Source of the DNA: Parapedobacter tibetensis
Lineage (GTDB): Bacteria; Bacteroidota; Bacteroidia; Sphingobacteriales; Sphingobacteriaceae
Length of the DNA: 64,000 nt
Reading direction: 5' to 3'
NCBI RefSeq assembly: GCF_024643205.1
Contig: NZ_JAMKQJ010000013.1
Coordinates: forward strand, 124,001-188,000
The notes below the pieces were generated by a model. It ran no database searches. It had not been told where the DNA came from and saw only the letters and a list, made by a program, of their open reading frames with translations. Shown in pieces: positions 54,137 through 62,148 of the stretch (position 1 is its first letter; every line of letters begins with the position of its first letter). The position numbers and the translations under genes were made by a program.

Positions 54137-54627
54137 GTAACGATTTTTACCAGACATCGATTTTACCCTTTGCAGCAATCATCATCAAGATCTGCAGGGC
54201 ATATACCAATTCTCAGGAAGATTTTGAGGACTACTACCAAGAGGTTTGTCTGCAAATTTGGAGAAGCAAAGATAATTTCCGCGAGCAATGCAAATGGTCA
54301 ACATGGGTTTATCGTATTTCTCTAAACGTGTGCCTGACGCTACTCAAAAAATCGAAAGGCAATGGACAAACGTATTTCACTTCGGATGTTTTACCTGATG
54401 TGATAATAACTGAAAACAGGGCCTTTGAAGACGAGTCTCTGAACCAATTGTATGTGGCAATCAGGCACTTGTCAGAAGTCGACAGGGCATTGATCCTCCT
54501 GTATTTGGAAGAAAAATCTTATCAGGAAATTGCCGATATCCTTGGTACAAATGCGAATAACATTGGTGTCCGTGTGAACAGAATTAAAGAACGTTTAAAA
54601 AAAATACTCGATGAAAAATTCAATTGA
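54133..54627 (+). CDS. ECF sigma factor of triad 2
   Basis: 164 residues from GTG at 54133, which overlaps the hydrolase stop as GTGA; an in-frame start at 54112 lies inside the hydrolase gene. Region 2: AIIIKICRAYTNSQEDFEDY, YQEVCLQIWRSKDNF, CKWSTWVYRISLN; region 4: LSEVDRALILLYLEEKSYQE, IADILGTNANNIGVRVNRIK. It resembles the 44603 sigma and overlaps the next gene by 17 bases. Confidence 0.9.
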   Translation: MSNDFYQTSILPFAAIIIKICRAYTNSQEDFEDYYQEVCLQIWRSKDNFREQCKWSTWVYRISLNVCLTLLKKSKGNGQTYFTSDVLPDVIITENRAFEDESLNQLYVAIRHLSEVDRALILLYLEEKSYQEIADILGTNANNIGVRVNRIKERLKKILDEKFN

Positions 54628-55255
54628 AGTAATTTGGAAAGAAGGCTTTTTGAATGAAAAGAGCTTAGTTGCTCCGAAAATTAATGACTTGTACAACCAA
54701 AAATCAAAGCACCTGGTTGACAAGATGAAAAGGATGTTCAAGGTCAACTTAATTGTTATTGTCATCATGGCAATTCTTTTCCTCATTATATATTATTTCC
54801 TGGATGCCATTTGGCAGGGAGCTGCCGTATCTGTACTGCTTCTTCTTACGGCATGGTACAGCATACGGCAAAAGCGAAGCATCAAAACACTGGATCACGG
54901 AGCAACCAGTCTTGACTATCTCAAGTCGTTCGATCGAAGTATTAAAGATGCCCTCTCGGAGGATGAGAAAATATTACGTTTTACTTACCCACTCTATTTT
55001 CTAATTGCCATGAGTACTATATGGTCTGCATGGAATAAAGGCCCAATAACCTCGAAAATGTATCAAAAATACCCGGACGTAATATTTATTGGGAGTGTTC
55101 CATTATTTGCATGGATCATCGCGGGAGTGGCAACCCTGCTGATGTTCTATTTTTCCGACAGAATCTATAGATGGGATGTAGGTTTGATATACGGAAGGGT
55201 ATTCCGGAAACTGGAAGAAACAATTGCTGAGATGGAAAAGTTGAAACAGGGATAG
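54611..55255 (+). CDS. Multi-pass membrane protein of triad 2, unknown function
   Basis: 214 residues. A soluble start (NSIEVIWKEGFLNEKSLVAP), then helices VNLIVIVIMAILFLIIYYFL and IWQGAAVSVLLLLTAWYSI, a soluble middle (KTLDHGATSLDYLKSFDRSI), and helices LYFLIAMSTIWSAW and AWIIAGVATLLMFYFSDR. Layout resembles, but is longer than, the 44054 protein. No known anti-sigma domain. Coupled to the sigma by overlap. Confidence 0.7.
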   Translation: MKNSIEVIWKEGFLNEKSLVAPKINDLYNQKSKHLVDKMKRMFKVNLIVIVIMAILFLIIYYFLDAIWQGAAVSVLLLLTAWYSIRQKRSIKTLDHGATSLDYLKSFDRSIKDALSEDEKILRFTYPLYFLIAMSTIWSAWNKGPITSKMYQKYPDVIFIGSVPLFAWIIAGVATLLMFYFSDRIYRWDVGLIYGRVFRKLEETIAEMEKLKQG

Positions 55256-55376
55256 TAAAACGCTAAAATTGAGTCTTAACAAACCTACGGTGAGTGGACA
55301 GTGAATCGTTCCCAAACCCGTACTACATTTATACTTTACCGTTATGTGCAACCAAAGCACATTCCACTAAATTAAA

Positions 55377-55877
55377 ATGACTATGACAGAATATCAAGCA
55401 AAATCAAACCAGTCTTCATCTTTTGATGTGACAAAAGACGACAAATTAATTGGGAAACTTTCTTACAAAAGCTGGTTTAAATTTAATGCAGTAATAGAAA
55501 TTGCAAATAATTCAAACTACCAAGTTGAGCCGAAAGGTTTTTGGGGAACAACAATTGAACTCAAGGACGGAGAAAAGGTACTACTAAAATTCAAAATGAA
55601 TTGGAATGGAGAAATTGTCGTACAAACTTATTTTAACGACATTGAGAAAGGTTATATTTTTAAATATAGCGGTGTTTTTAAAGCATCATTTATACTTATA
55701 GACCAAGAAGGAACTGAACTTTTAGTTATGAAACCGCATCTGAAATGGACCAAAATGAATTATGAATATCAGATAACAACATCTGACACTTTTAAGACTT
55801 TTTCTAATAAAGAAATATTATTGATGACTTCAATACACTGTGCAAATTACTATATGTCAATGATGGTGGCGCAATAG
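55377..55877 (+). CDS. Hypothetical protein, possibly LURP-one/scramblase-like
   Basis: 166 residues of beta-rich sequence: KDDKLIGKLSYKSWFKFNAV, YQVEPKGFWGTTIELKDGEK, FKMNWNGEIVVQTYFNDIEK, GVFKASFILIDQEGTELLVM. The regular strand pattern with a C-terminal hydrophobic segment suggests a tubby/LURP-one-type barrel, a weak guess. ATG codons at 55377 and 55383 are both possible. No partner gene. Confidence 0.55.
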   Translation: MTMTEYQAKSNQSSSFDVTKDDKLIGKLSYKSWFKFNAVIEIANNSNYQVEPKGFWGTTIELKDGEKVLLKFKMNWNGEIVVQTYFNDIEKGYIFKYSGVFKASFILIDQEGTELLVMKPHLKWTKMNYEYQITTSDTFKTFSNKEILLMTSIHCANYYMSMMVAQ

Positions 55878-55968
55878 TATCAGGAGCGTCAACTATTCTT
55901 TATAAGCTACTTTAGGAATTATCGAACTTTTTAAAAAAAAGTAACAGAATAAACCCTGATTTATTAAG

Positions 55969-56042
55969 TTGAGCAGGTTTGACGGGCTTTCCCAAAAAGA
56001 AATTGCTGCGTCGATGGATATATCCGAGAATACAGTTAAAAC
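55969..56042 (+). pseudogene. Fragment of an ECF sigma region 4
   Basis: The frame RFDGLSQKEIAASMDISENTVKT equals the region 4 helix-turn-helix of a FecI-like sigma (F.GLS.KEIA..M.IS..TVKT). Nothing before or after continues the domain. It is a relic of a deleted sigma gene, just before the 3' end of the DHFR-like gene on the other strand. Confidence 0.7.
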
Positions 56043-56071
56043 AGTTCCCGTTACACTACCAGATCGTGATA

Positions 56072-56644
56072 TCACTTCACTGTTTTCCCGTTATTGGCTT
56101 CATAATTCAATAATACAACACCTCCCGATGACTTTGTTATGTCTACCAACTTCAAACCCACTCGCTGTTTTATATTTTGAAATAGCGGTTTGCCTGAACC
56201 TAAAAGGACAGGGTGCACGGCCAGTCTGTAAACATCTATCAAGCCGAGATTTATAAATGTCGTTGTCAATTTTCCTCCACCGTATAACCAAATGTTTTCT
56301 CCGGGCTCCTGTAAAATCTGTTCGACGTTTTCCTTAATATTTGAGTCGATGGTTGTAACGCCATTTTCATATCGTTTGGTTGTCGAAAAAACGTATTTCT
56401 TCTTGCTGTGAAGTGATTTATACGCCTCCTTTAACTTAGCACCTGCGTTTTCATCCGGTTGATAATTTCCCCATAGATCGTAACTTATTCTACCGTAGAA
56501 TATTGCGTCTATCCCGATAAGTATATCATTTATGATATCACCGAAATCAACATCTTCGTCACCGAGGAGCCAATCAATCTCACCATTTGGCCCTTCAATG
56601 AACCCATCAAGCGATATTGCTAAATCTAAAATAATCTTTCTCAT
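56072..56644 (-). CDS. Dihydrofolate reductase-like (RibD C-terminal fold) protein
   Basis: 190 residues from MRKIILDLAISLDGFIEGPN; a frame start 33 bases upstream is less likely. Contains GEIDWLLGDEDVDFGDIIND, YGRISYDLWGNYQPDENAG, NIWLYGGGKLTTTFINLGL and VHPVLLGSGKPLFQ. Same family as the 3742 protein but more distant. An NADPH reductase of unknown substrate. Confidence 0.85.
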   Translation of the reverse strand: MRKIILDLAISLDGFIEGPNGEIDWLLGDEDVDFGDIINDILIGIDAIFYGRISYDLWGNYQPDENAGAKLKEAYKSLHSKKKYVFSTTKRYENGVTTIDSNIKENVEQILQEPGENIWLYGGGKLTTTFINLGLIDVYRLAVHPVLLGSGKPLFQNIKQRVGLKLVDITKSSGGVVLLNYEANNGKTVK

Positions 56645-56767
56645 AGTGTTGTGGTTTACCTCCGCGAAATTAATCAATTATTGTAGTAACGCTCTCCTTG
56701 GCTGTGCGCTAAAGGTTAAGCTGGTTCAACACGTTTACGACCACGCCGATAATTTGTTTCGGTTCCA

Positions 56768-57089
56768 TCATTCCACAATCGATTTCCAATGTTGTTCAAG
56801 TATCGTTACCAGCTCGGGATCCATATAGTTGTATTCATCCGGGATGCTGAGTACGATAATTTCTTTATTCAGTATCCAATTGCAGAATTTTACTTGCAGG
56901 ATTTCCTTATGACGCTTTTCCATTACCAAGATCATGTCGACCCATTGGATCCCTTTTTCCGAAACCTTCACACACGCGGAAGACGCTGTGCCAGCGGAAC
57001 GAACCTGATGTAGCGGATGGGTTTTTAAACAGGTCTTCAGCGGTACGGCTGCGCCATTGGTTTCTGCTGCAAACAAAGAGAATATTCAT
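56768..57089 (-). pseudogene. Frameshifted low-molecular-weight tyrosine phosphatase-like gene
   Basis: From ATG 57089 the frame gives MNILFVCSRNQWRSRTAEDL with the LMW-PTP P-loop CX5RS. After ...DLFK the coding sense moves to the next frame (HPLHQVRSAGTASSACVKVS; EKGIQWVDMILVMEKRHKEI) and ends at 56768. The switch is at a run of five T (57022-57026; A5 in the gene), so one extra base restores a ~106-residue protein. It may be a true mutation or a base-call error. Its start overlaps the stop of the SRPBCC gene (ATGA). Confidence 0.75.
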
Positions 57090-57568
57090 GATAATGCTGG
57101 TAGCACCTCCTTCCACTTATCCGATTCCGCATACTGCTTTATCATCATATTGCGCTGGTCGATGAAATTCCGCAGGTAGTTTGTCAGCACCAGCCAGTTG
57201 GCCAATCGGCCCAGAACGCCCAATGGCGAACCGAAGTCAAACTGGTCGGTCATCACCGTTACGCCATTCTTTCCCTCAAAGAAATGATCATGCCGAATAT
57301 AGCGGAAAGCTCCCTTCACCATTTCATCACGGAAATGACGCGGCCGTTCGAAAGCCGCAATCACGGAGGTCAGTCGCTGCCTTACACCGAAGTGCGTAGC
57401 TTCGAAAGTAACGGTTTCTCCAAGCCCAATAAGCCCCGTAGTGACGCCTGCCACGGCTCGCTCACGTGTGTTTCCCGTAGATAATTCGTGCAAGTCTATG
57501 CTTCTTGCCAAGTCGAAGCATACTTCGATCGGAGCTTGGATATTGGTTTTCAGTTCGATGACAGGCAT
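57086..57568 (-). CDS. SRPBCC-family protein (CoxG/ligand-cyclase type)
   Basis: 160 residues from MPVIELKTNIQAPIEVCFDL. SIDLHELSTGNTRERAVAG, GLIGLGETVTFEATHFGVRQ and GAFRYIRHDHFFEGKNGVTV are typical of this START-like group. It is coupled by ATGA overlap to the phosphatase-like gene, the usual pair for this family in Bacteroidota. Ligand unknown. Confidence 0.8.
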   Translation of the reverse strand: MPVIELKTNIQAPIEVCFDLARSIDLHELSTGNTRERAVAGVTTGLIGLGETVTFEATHFGVRQRLTSVIAAFERPRHFRDEMVKGAFRYIRHDHFFEGKNGVTVMTDQFDFGSPLGVLGRLANWLVLTNYLRNFIDQRNMMIKQYAESDKWKEVLPALS

Positions 57569-57650
57569 ATAGAAAATGATTACATAGGCAAACATAAAAC
57601 AAAATCATAATAGCTTAGTTGCGCTAACTACCTAAACTCATTTTTTTTAT

Positions 57651-57761
57651 TTATTCGCCTGTGTTGCTATTCTCAAACAACTCGTGTAGTTTTTGTTGTA
57701 ACAGTTTTTTGTCGGGCAGTTGTGTTTTGTATTCCGAAACCATGCCAAAGGCAATTGGCAT
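57651..57761 (-). pseudogene. Short coding remnant, family unknown
   Basis: A leftward frame MPIAFGMVSEYKTQLPDKKL, then LQQKLHELFENSNTGE and stop, begins 14 bases after the oxidoreductase stop codon. Composition and the charged helical tail look like the C-terminus of a larger protein, but I do not recognise it. The palindrome CATGCCAA...TTGGCATG lies at its start. Confidence 0.35.
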
Positions 57762-57774
57762 GGAAAAATCACAC

Positions 57775-58305
57775 TCACAAGGAATCTAAAAAATCAATAT
57801 ATAGCGGAACGCTCTTTTCAATCCATTCACTCGAAGTATTTAACTCAATTCCGTAATATGCAAAAAATTGTTTGTAATCAGCCCTGATGTATTCAAAAGT
57901 GAGCTCGAAAGGGCTTGTCAATTGCTTTAAATTGTATTTATATATACCTAAGGGGCCATATTCTTTTTCATCAATCCCCGCAGTGATCGCCAAAGCTATT
58001 TTCTTTCCAGAAACTTTATACCCACTTTTACTTCCATAAGCCCAACCGTAAGTCAAGACTTCGTCCAGCCATTTTTTGAAAAGAGGAGGGCAATTAAACC
58101 AATAAAATGGAAATTGAAAGACAATTTTGTCGTATGATTCAATCAACTTTTGTTCCTTTATTATGTCAATTTTCTCATCAGGGTAGATTTCATATAATTG
58201 GTGAACGTCGTACTTATCAGGATGTTTATTTAATTCTTCAACCCACCTCTTATTGATCAGTGAATCTTTAATCTTGTTATGGATGACAATGATTAATATT
58301 CTCAT
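57775..58305 (-). CDS. KefF/MdaB-like NAD(P)H-dependent oxidoreductase
   Basis: 176 residues from MRILIIVIHNKIKDSLINKR (flavodoxin-like FMN site); an earlier in-frame ATG at 58353 is less likely. YDKIVFQFPFYWFNCPPLFK and WLDEVLTYGWAYG are the family active-site loop; GKKIALAITAGIDEKEYGP follows. Reduces quinones or electrophiles in the cytoplasm. It is divergent from an HxlR regulator, the standard arrangement. Confidence 0.88.
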   Translation of the reverse strand: MRILIIVIHNKIKDSLINKRWVEELNKHPDKYDVHQLYEIYPDEKIDIIKEQKLIESYDKIVFQFPFYWFNCPPLFKKWLDEVLTYGWAYGSKSGYKVSGKKIALAITAGIDEKEYGPLGIYKYNLKQLTSPFELTFEYIRADYKQFFAYYGIELNTSSEWIEKSVPLYIDFLDSL

Positions 58306-58404
58306 ATCGTATTGTTTTTTATTCAATAGCCACAAAGGTATTGTCAAAAACATACTTTCCGTATATTAGCTATCAATTGTATGGTACTATAAAAAATGTA
58401 AGTA

Positions 58405-58773
58405 ATGACAAAAATTAAAGAAACGTCAACCAATTTTGCCAATAAAAAAGCATTAGCGAATGAATGCTTAGAAGTATATGCATCAAATATTATTGGGGGA
58501 CAATGGTCATTAGCCATATGCTGTTATTTAATAAACGGTAAACTAAGATTCGGAGAATTGAAAAAGTGTCTGCCCAATATTACCGAGCGGATGTTGACAT
58601 TACAACTGCGTAAATTAGAAGCAAATGAAATTGTTAAACGTACTGTCTATGCAGAAGTTCCACCTCGTGTGGAGTATGAATTAACTCCGATTGGATACAA
58701 GTTGAAGTCAATTATTAAAGAACTCGAAAGTTGGGGTAAAAAACATAAAGCACAATGGTACCCAATACGATGA
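58405..58773 (+). CDS. HxlR-family transcriptional regulator
   Basis: 122 residues: ASNIIGGQWSLAICCYLING, KLRFGELKKCLPNITERMLT and YELTPIGYKLKSIIKELESW, the HxlR winged helix. One Cys near the start of the helix-turn-helix (CLEVY) and a pair at CC could sense electrophiles. It is 99 bases from the oxidoreductase start and probably controls it. Confidence 0.88.
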   Translation: MTKIKETSTNFANKKALANECLEVYASNIIGGQWSLAICCYLINGKLRFGELKKCLPNITERMLTLQLRKLEANEIVKRTVYAEVPPRVEYELTPIGYKLKSIIKELESWGKKHKAQWYPIR

Positions 58774-59002
58774 TTATTGCGGGCAGCATGGCGAAAAACA
58801 CCAGCTTTTGCCAGTTGATTTCCTTACGGCCTACCTTAATCACGCGGTCTTTCGCTTTTTCTCCATTCGGGCTGTAGGGGTATTCGCCACTGGAAAACCA
58901 CCTAAACATGCGGGCAATAATAAAGGAGGCGTTTTGTACGCCAAATCCTTCCGGGCTGCCTCCGTGTTTTTCTACAAAGGCATAGGAGACGTTACCAGAC
59001 AC
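58715..59002 (-). pseudogene. Fragment of an unidentified membrane protein beginning in a repeat
   Basis: A leftward 95-codon frame with signs of coding: SGEYPYSPNGEKAKDRVIKV and a C-terminal membrane helix LVFFAMLPAIIIVLGTIVLY. Its first ~20 residues (SGNVSYAFVEKHGGSPEGFG) come from the 118-bp repeat at 58944-59061, so the start is probably not native. The frame overlaps the HxlR gene on the other strand by 59 bases. Function unknown. Confidence 0.4.
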
Positions 59003-59061
59003 AGGTTCAAGGTAACCCCAACACCGGGCCTTTAATGCCTAAACTTACGCCAATTTAGGGA
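58944..59061. repeat. 118-bp intergenic repeat, copy 1
   Basis: Nearly identical to 59864-59982. It ends in CCTAAACT (59038-59045), TACGCC, AATTTAGG (59052-59059), a hairpin with one mismatch. Read leftward both copies can encode LEPVSGNVSYAFVE-HGG, conserved at the protein level. Confidence 0.75.
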
Positions 59062-59165
59062 CACTATTAGGGGGCATTTTTATGATCAATGGCTTTTTTA
59101 AATGTTGCTATTTCGATTAGTTGTTTTTCGCCTTAACCGAAGCGCTAAGGTGGTTCACTTTCTGC

Positions 59166-59540
59166 CTACTCATGGGGATTGAGCAATTCCAGTCCCTTTA
59201 TTTTCTTAAAATCCGATGTATTGCGTGTGATAAGCGTAAGGTTTTTTGACAATGCAGTAGCAGCTATGATGGCATCCGGCAACTTTATCGATCTTGACTT
59301 CCTCAACGCTATACAGGTATCAATAATATCCTTGTCAATTTCGATGACGGTGGCCAGTGCCATAAATTCTTTCGTTTCCTTCGAAACGCTTTTATATCCA
59401 AGAAACTCGATATAGGTTACGAAAGATACCGTAAAATCTTCGTCAATGATGCCGGCTAAAAACAGGCTGCCCTTGGGCGGCAGCCTGTTCATCTGGGCGT
59501 CGATCAGCACATTGGTGTCAATCAGATATCCCGTTGCCAT
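59166..59540 (-). CDS. VapC-like PIN-domain toxin
   Basis: 124 residues. Acidic residues: YLIDTNVLIDAQ, VTYIEFLGYKS, KLPDAIIAATAL and TRNTSDFKKI. A ribonuclease toxin of the VapC kind. Its start overlaps the antitoxin by 19 bases. No stop or frameshift, in contrast to the related pseudogene 460 bases away. Confidence 0.9.
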   Translation of the reverse strand: MATGYLIDTNVLIDAQMNRLPPKGSLFLAGIIDEDFTVSFVTYIEFLGYKSVSKETKEFMALATVIEIDKDIIDTCIALRKSRSIKLPDAIIAATALSKNLTLITRNTSDFKKIKGLELLNPHE

Positions 59541-59740
59541 TCCTCGCGGCTTTTGTTGACGTAGGTATGCAGCTTTTTCCCTTCTTTTTCGCTAATGGTA
59601 CCGAAAAAGTCAGAAGGTTTTTTTTTGGCCGTCACCGACTTTTCCTGACTGATCTCATAGGGCGTATTCAGCCGTTTGGCCAGGTACTCGAAAAGTGTTA
59701 CTTCTTCCTTATTCTTGGGATGTATGGTAATAACGGCCAT
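59522..59740 (-). CDS. Antitoxin of the VapC-like pair
   Basis: 72 residues: AVITIHPKNKEEVTLFEYLA, KRLNTPYEISQEKSVTAKKK, PSDFFGTISEKEGKKLHTYV. Small Bacteroidota antitoxins ending NKSREEWQRDI precede PIN toxins. Located immediately upstream of, and overlapping, the toxin. Confidence 0.82.
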   Translation of the reverse strand: MAVITIHPKNKEEVTLFEYLAKRLNTPYEISQEKSVTAKKKPSDFFGTISEKEGKKLHTYVNKSREEWQRDI

Positions 59741-59863
59741 ATCGCTGTCTTCTAATACTTTTATGCAAATTTACTAAAAGAATCGCTATTTGGCAAAGTT
59801 GAATTTTTCACCCCCCCTGCCAATCGCAAAACCTTCTTTCCGGCTTCGATTGCATAATCCTCC

Positions 59864-59982
59864 AAAACCTTCCGGCCTGCCTCCGTGTCTTTCTACAAAG
59901 GCATAGGAGACGTTGCCAGACACAGGTTCAAGTTCACCCCACCCACAGGCCTTTGGCGCCTAAACTTACGCCAGTTTAGGGA
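59864..59982. repeat. 118-bp intergenic repeat, copy 2
   Basis: Second copy of the 58944-59061 element, same orientation, about 920 bases apart. The terminal hairpin is perfect here: CCTAAACT (59959-59966), TACGCC, AGTTTAGG (59973-59980). Between the copies lies the intact VapC-like pair. It may be a mobile or repeated extragenic element. Confidence 0.75.
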
Positions 59983-59998
59983 AAATTAAAAGCATTGC

Positions 59999-60388
59999 CT
60001 AACTCTTTTGGGGTTCATGCAATGTTATACGGGGAATGAATTTGAAATCCTTGACGTTATAGGTAAACAAAGGAATCTCATAAACGACACTCATCGCAGC
60101 GATGATGGCATCCGGTATCGTTAGATCATGAGATAGCCGATAGTCCAGCACCAATTTGATGGCCAATTCGGATACCTATTCACTATAATGGATTACGTTG
60201 TAGTGATTCAGCTTTTTCTTCATCTGTGCGAATTCTGTTTTATCACGCATACCACGGTAAAGCTCCATCACAGAAATGGAAGGGATCAATATATTCTCGC
60301 CGCCAATGGATTGCAACTAGGTAATGGTATTATCTATTCCTCGGAAAAGCGAAATGAAGATGTTGGTGTCGCAGATAACAAAACTCAT
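59999..60388 (-). pseudogene. PIN-domain toxin gene with two in-frame TAG codons
   Basis: From ATG 60388 one 130-codon frame gives a full PIN protein: SFVICDTNIFISLFRGIDNT, ISVMELYRGMRDKTE, SHDLTIPDAIIAAMSVV and PLFTYNVKDFKFIP. TAG interrupts it at codon 24 (60317-60319) and codon 71 (60176-60178); both could come from CAG. Two stops make a base-call error unlikely, so this toxin is dead. Confidence 0.85.
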
Positions 60389-60501
60389 ACGCGGTTGCCC
60401 CAAGCGTCTTTGCGTAAGCCTTCAAGAGAAACTTCACGGTCTTTCCAAATACCCAATATCCAATCATAAAATCCGAACCATCCGCTGTATCGCTTACAAA
60501 C
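60385..60501 (-). pseudogene. C-terminal fragment of the antitoxin of the dead PIN toxin
   Basis: The frame ends LGIWKDREVSLEGLRKDAWG followed by NRV and TGA, overlapping the toxin start as ATGA. KDREVSLE-LR--AWG is the typical antitoxin tail. The frame has no start and is closed by TGA upstream, so the N-terminal DNA-binding part is lost. Confidence 0.55.
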
Positions 60502-61038
60502 TCACTTCTTCCTATACTTTTTCGGCTTCACCCTGTCATCCAGTACCAGCCAGCCTTTTTTGACAGCGTTATCCAAGGTATTGGTAGCATTGCCATAAGT
60601 GTAACCATACTCTTCTTTGCAAAAATCTGCCACCTCGGCAACCGTATGGTAATCATCGAAAAAGCCGCTGGTAATCAGTTCCTCTGGGATGAGATCATTA
60701 AGTTTGGGTCGGGTGAACACTTTCTCATAAGCATCCGACCCCGTTTTTTTATGGAAGGCTTTCATCCTTCGCTTCAATTTTTCAGCAGTGGGCAAAGGTT
60801 CGTCGAAATCGAAAAAATCAGGAAGGGTGAAGCCATAGAAGAGTATTAAGGAAAAAATGGATTCTAAGCTTGGTGTAACTTCACGTTTTTCAAGACGTTC
60901 TAAAGTGCTTCTAGATAGCGGAGAAGCTTTGGCGAGTCTTGGAATCTTGATGGACAATTTTTCTCTAATTTCAATTAATCTCCTTATTGCTTTTTCAATA
61001 AGGTCAGAACAAATATTTTCAATTTTATTTCCTTTCAC
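60502..61038 (-). CDS. Helix-turn-helix protein with winged-helix-like C-terminus
   Basis: 178 residues. The XRE-type helix-turn-helix is at RLAKASPLSRSTLERLEKRE, VTPSLESIFSLILFYGFTLP. The C-terminal half (EELITSGFFDDYHTVAEVAD; FCKEEYGYTYGNATNTLDNA) could be a second winged helix. It probably represses itself or a neighbour; the divergent region carries the hairpin at 61204. Partner gene not identified. Confidence 0.75.
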   Translation of the reverse strand: MKGNKIENICSDLIEKAIRRLIEIREKLSIKIPRLAKASPLSRSTLERLEKREVTPSLESIFSLILFYGFTLPDFFDFDEPLPTAEKLKRRMKAFHKKTGSDAYEKVFTRPKLNDLIPEELITSGFFDDYHTVAEVADFCKEEYGYTYGNATNTLDNAVKKGWLVLDDRVKPKKYRKK

Positions 61039-61203
61039 TATTGATTTATTTTAAAATATTATTTACCTTTGTTTCATCATCCCCATAAAGCGGATGAACC
61101 ATGAATGATTGAAAAGAAAAAACTATGTGTATGGCATAAATTGAATTAATACATATAACCAAGGTGTAGGTATAAAAACACTAAAAGTCTCGTCACGTAA
61201 ATA

Positions 61204-61313
61204 TCCCACACAAGACCGAGGCAGCAGGTTTTATGCCCGTACTCCAATTTAAAGACTATATTTGCCTTTACTTTGGAGGAGGGTACTGCTGTTGATGCGT
61301 GTCTTGTGTGGGA
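61204..61313 (+). ncRNA. 110-bp rod-like hairpin, candidate small RNA
   Basis: Four nested stems: TCCCACACAAGAC (61204-61216) with GTCTTGTGTGGGA (61301-61313), 13 perfect pairs; CAGCAG (61222-61227) with CTGCTG (61286-61291); CTCCAA (61242-61247) with TTGGAG (61273-61278); TAAAG (61250-61254) with CTTTA (61266-61270). Unpaired bulges between stems give a rod with internal loops. Length and shape resemble 6S-like RNAs of Bacteroidota (6S-Flavo), but I cannot align it to a model. Strand is uncertain and no terminator T-run follows. Around it (61039-61588) no protein gene was seen. Confidence 0.45.
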
Positions 61314-61588
61314 ACCCGAGTGGCGCGGAGGCAGTATCCAAATCCAAACTAATATACGATAACCGGATTAGGCCTACCTCATCACTTCCTATGTTCCCTA
61401 CGCCGTTAAATTAACCAACGGTAAAAATGACAAAAAAATCTGACAAAACCTGTGGCATGAGTGCATTTGATGTGCTTTATCCGAAAAAACCGAAGCAGCC
61501 GATTTAACTGTTGCCTGCCATTTCTGGCGTTGGCGGTTAAGCTAATGCACCTTAGTTAACCGATTTTTTAACACTAAACCCTTTACAA

Positions 61589-61711
61589 ATGAAGCGAAAT
61601 TTACGCTTAGGGGATTGTTATGCCCCCTTGGCAGCAACCGATATCAAACCCATTGGAAACATAGCTGGACGCCGAATCCCGCTCTCAGTCAGGAAGGAGG
61701 TTTCACGATGA
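61589..61711 (+). CDS. Possible 40-residue leader frame
   Basis: MKRNLRLGDCYAPLAATDIK, then PIGNIAGRRIPLSVRKEVSR and TGA, whose last bases overlap the next ATG (ATGA). No family is known. Its end carries the AAGGAGG ribosome site of the next gene, so its translation could open or close that gene. A chance frame is quite possible. Confidence 0.35.
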   Translation: MKRNLRLGDCYAPLAATDIKPIGNIAGRRIPLSVRKEVSR

Positions 61712-62148
61712 GGAAAGAAAGATTGGAACTTAACGAGATTTCCAAAGAATTCTTCGACAATTTTTTGGGACCCTTTAAAGCGGGGTATGATGCCTCCAAA
61801 GTCATCAACACGTTCTGGCATAAGTATACCCTCCACGAAGCGATGGCCAATATGTATATCGTGTTGCAAAAAACAAAAGAAAATGAAAAAGAGCTCCCGC
61901 TGTTCAAGGCGGACTACGATGATTTCATCGGCGAAGCGGTTTCCGTGATTATCGCACACTATTTCTATTTCCATTATGATTTTGACACCGAAAGTGTGGA
62001 CATTCCGTTTGGTAAAACATTTCGTGGAGCCATTTATCCGGAAAGGCGAGGCTTCATCGATGAGCTTAATGCCATCTTTGTTCTTCTTTCTGAAACTGAT
62101 TCAACTTATGAAACCCAACAAGATGAAAAAGCGACCACTGATATTTAA
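61708..62148 (+). CDS. Hypothetical protein before thioredoxin and SusC
   Basis: 146 residues of helical sequence (ELNEISKEFFDNFLGPFKAG; YTLHEAMANMYIVLQKTKEN; YDDFIGEAVSVIIAHYFYF). The start at 61708 is chosen because AAGGAGG lies 7 bases upstream, an unusually strong Shine-Dalgarno for this phylum. No signal peptide and no known domain. It overlaps the thioredoxin gene by 41 bases. Confidence 0.65.
   Translation: MRKERLELNEISKEFFDNFLGPFKAGYDASKVINTFWHKYTLHEAMANMYIVLQKTKENEKELPLFKADYDDFIGEAVSVIIAHYFYFHYDFDTESVDIPFGKTFRGAIYPERRGFIDELNAIFVLLSETDSTYETQQDEKATTDI

Noticed and set aside
61204..61313. Retron or diversity-generating element
   Set aside because: No reverse transcriptase, template/variable repeat pair or effector gene is present in the window.
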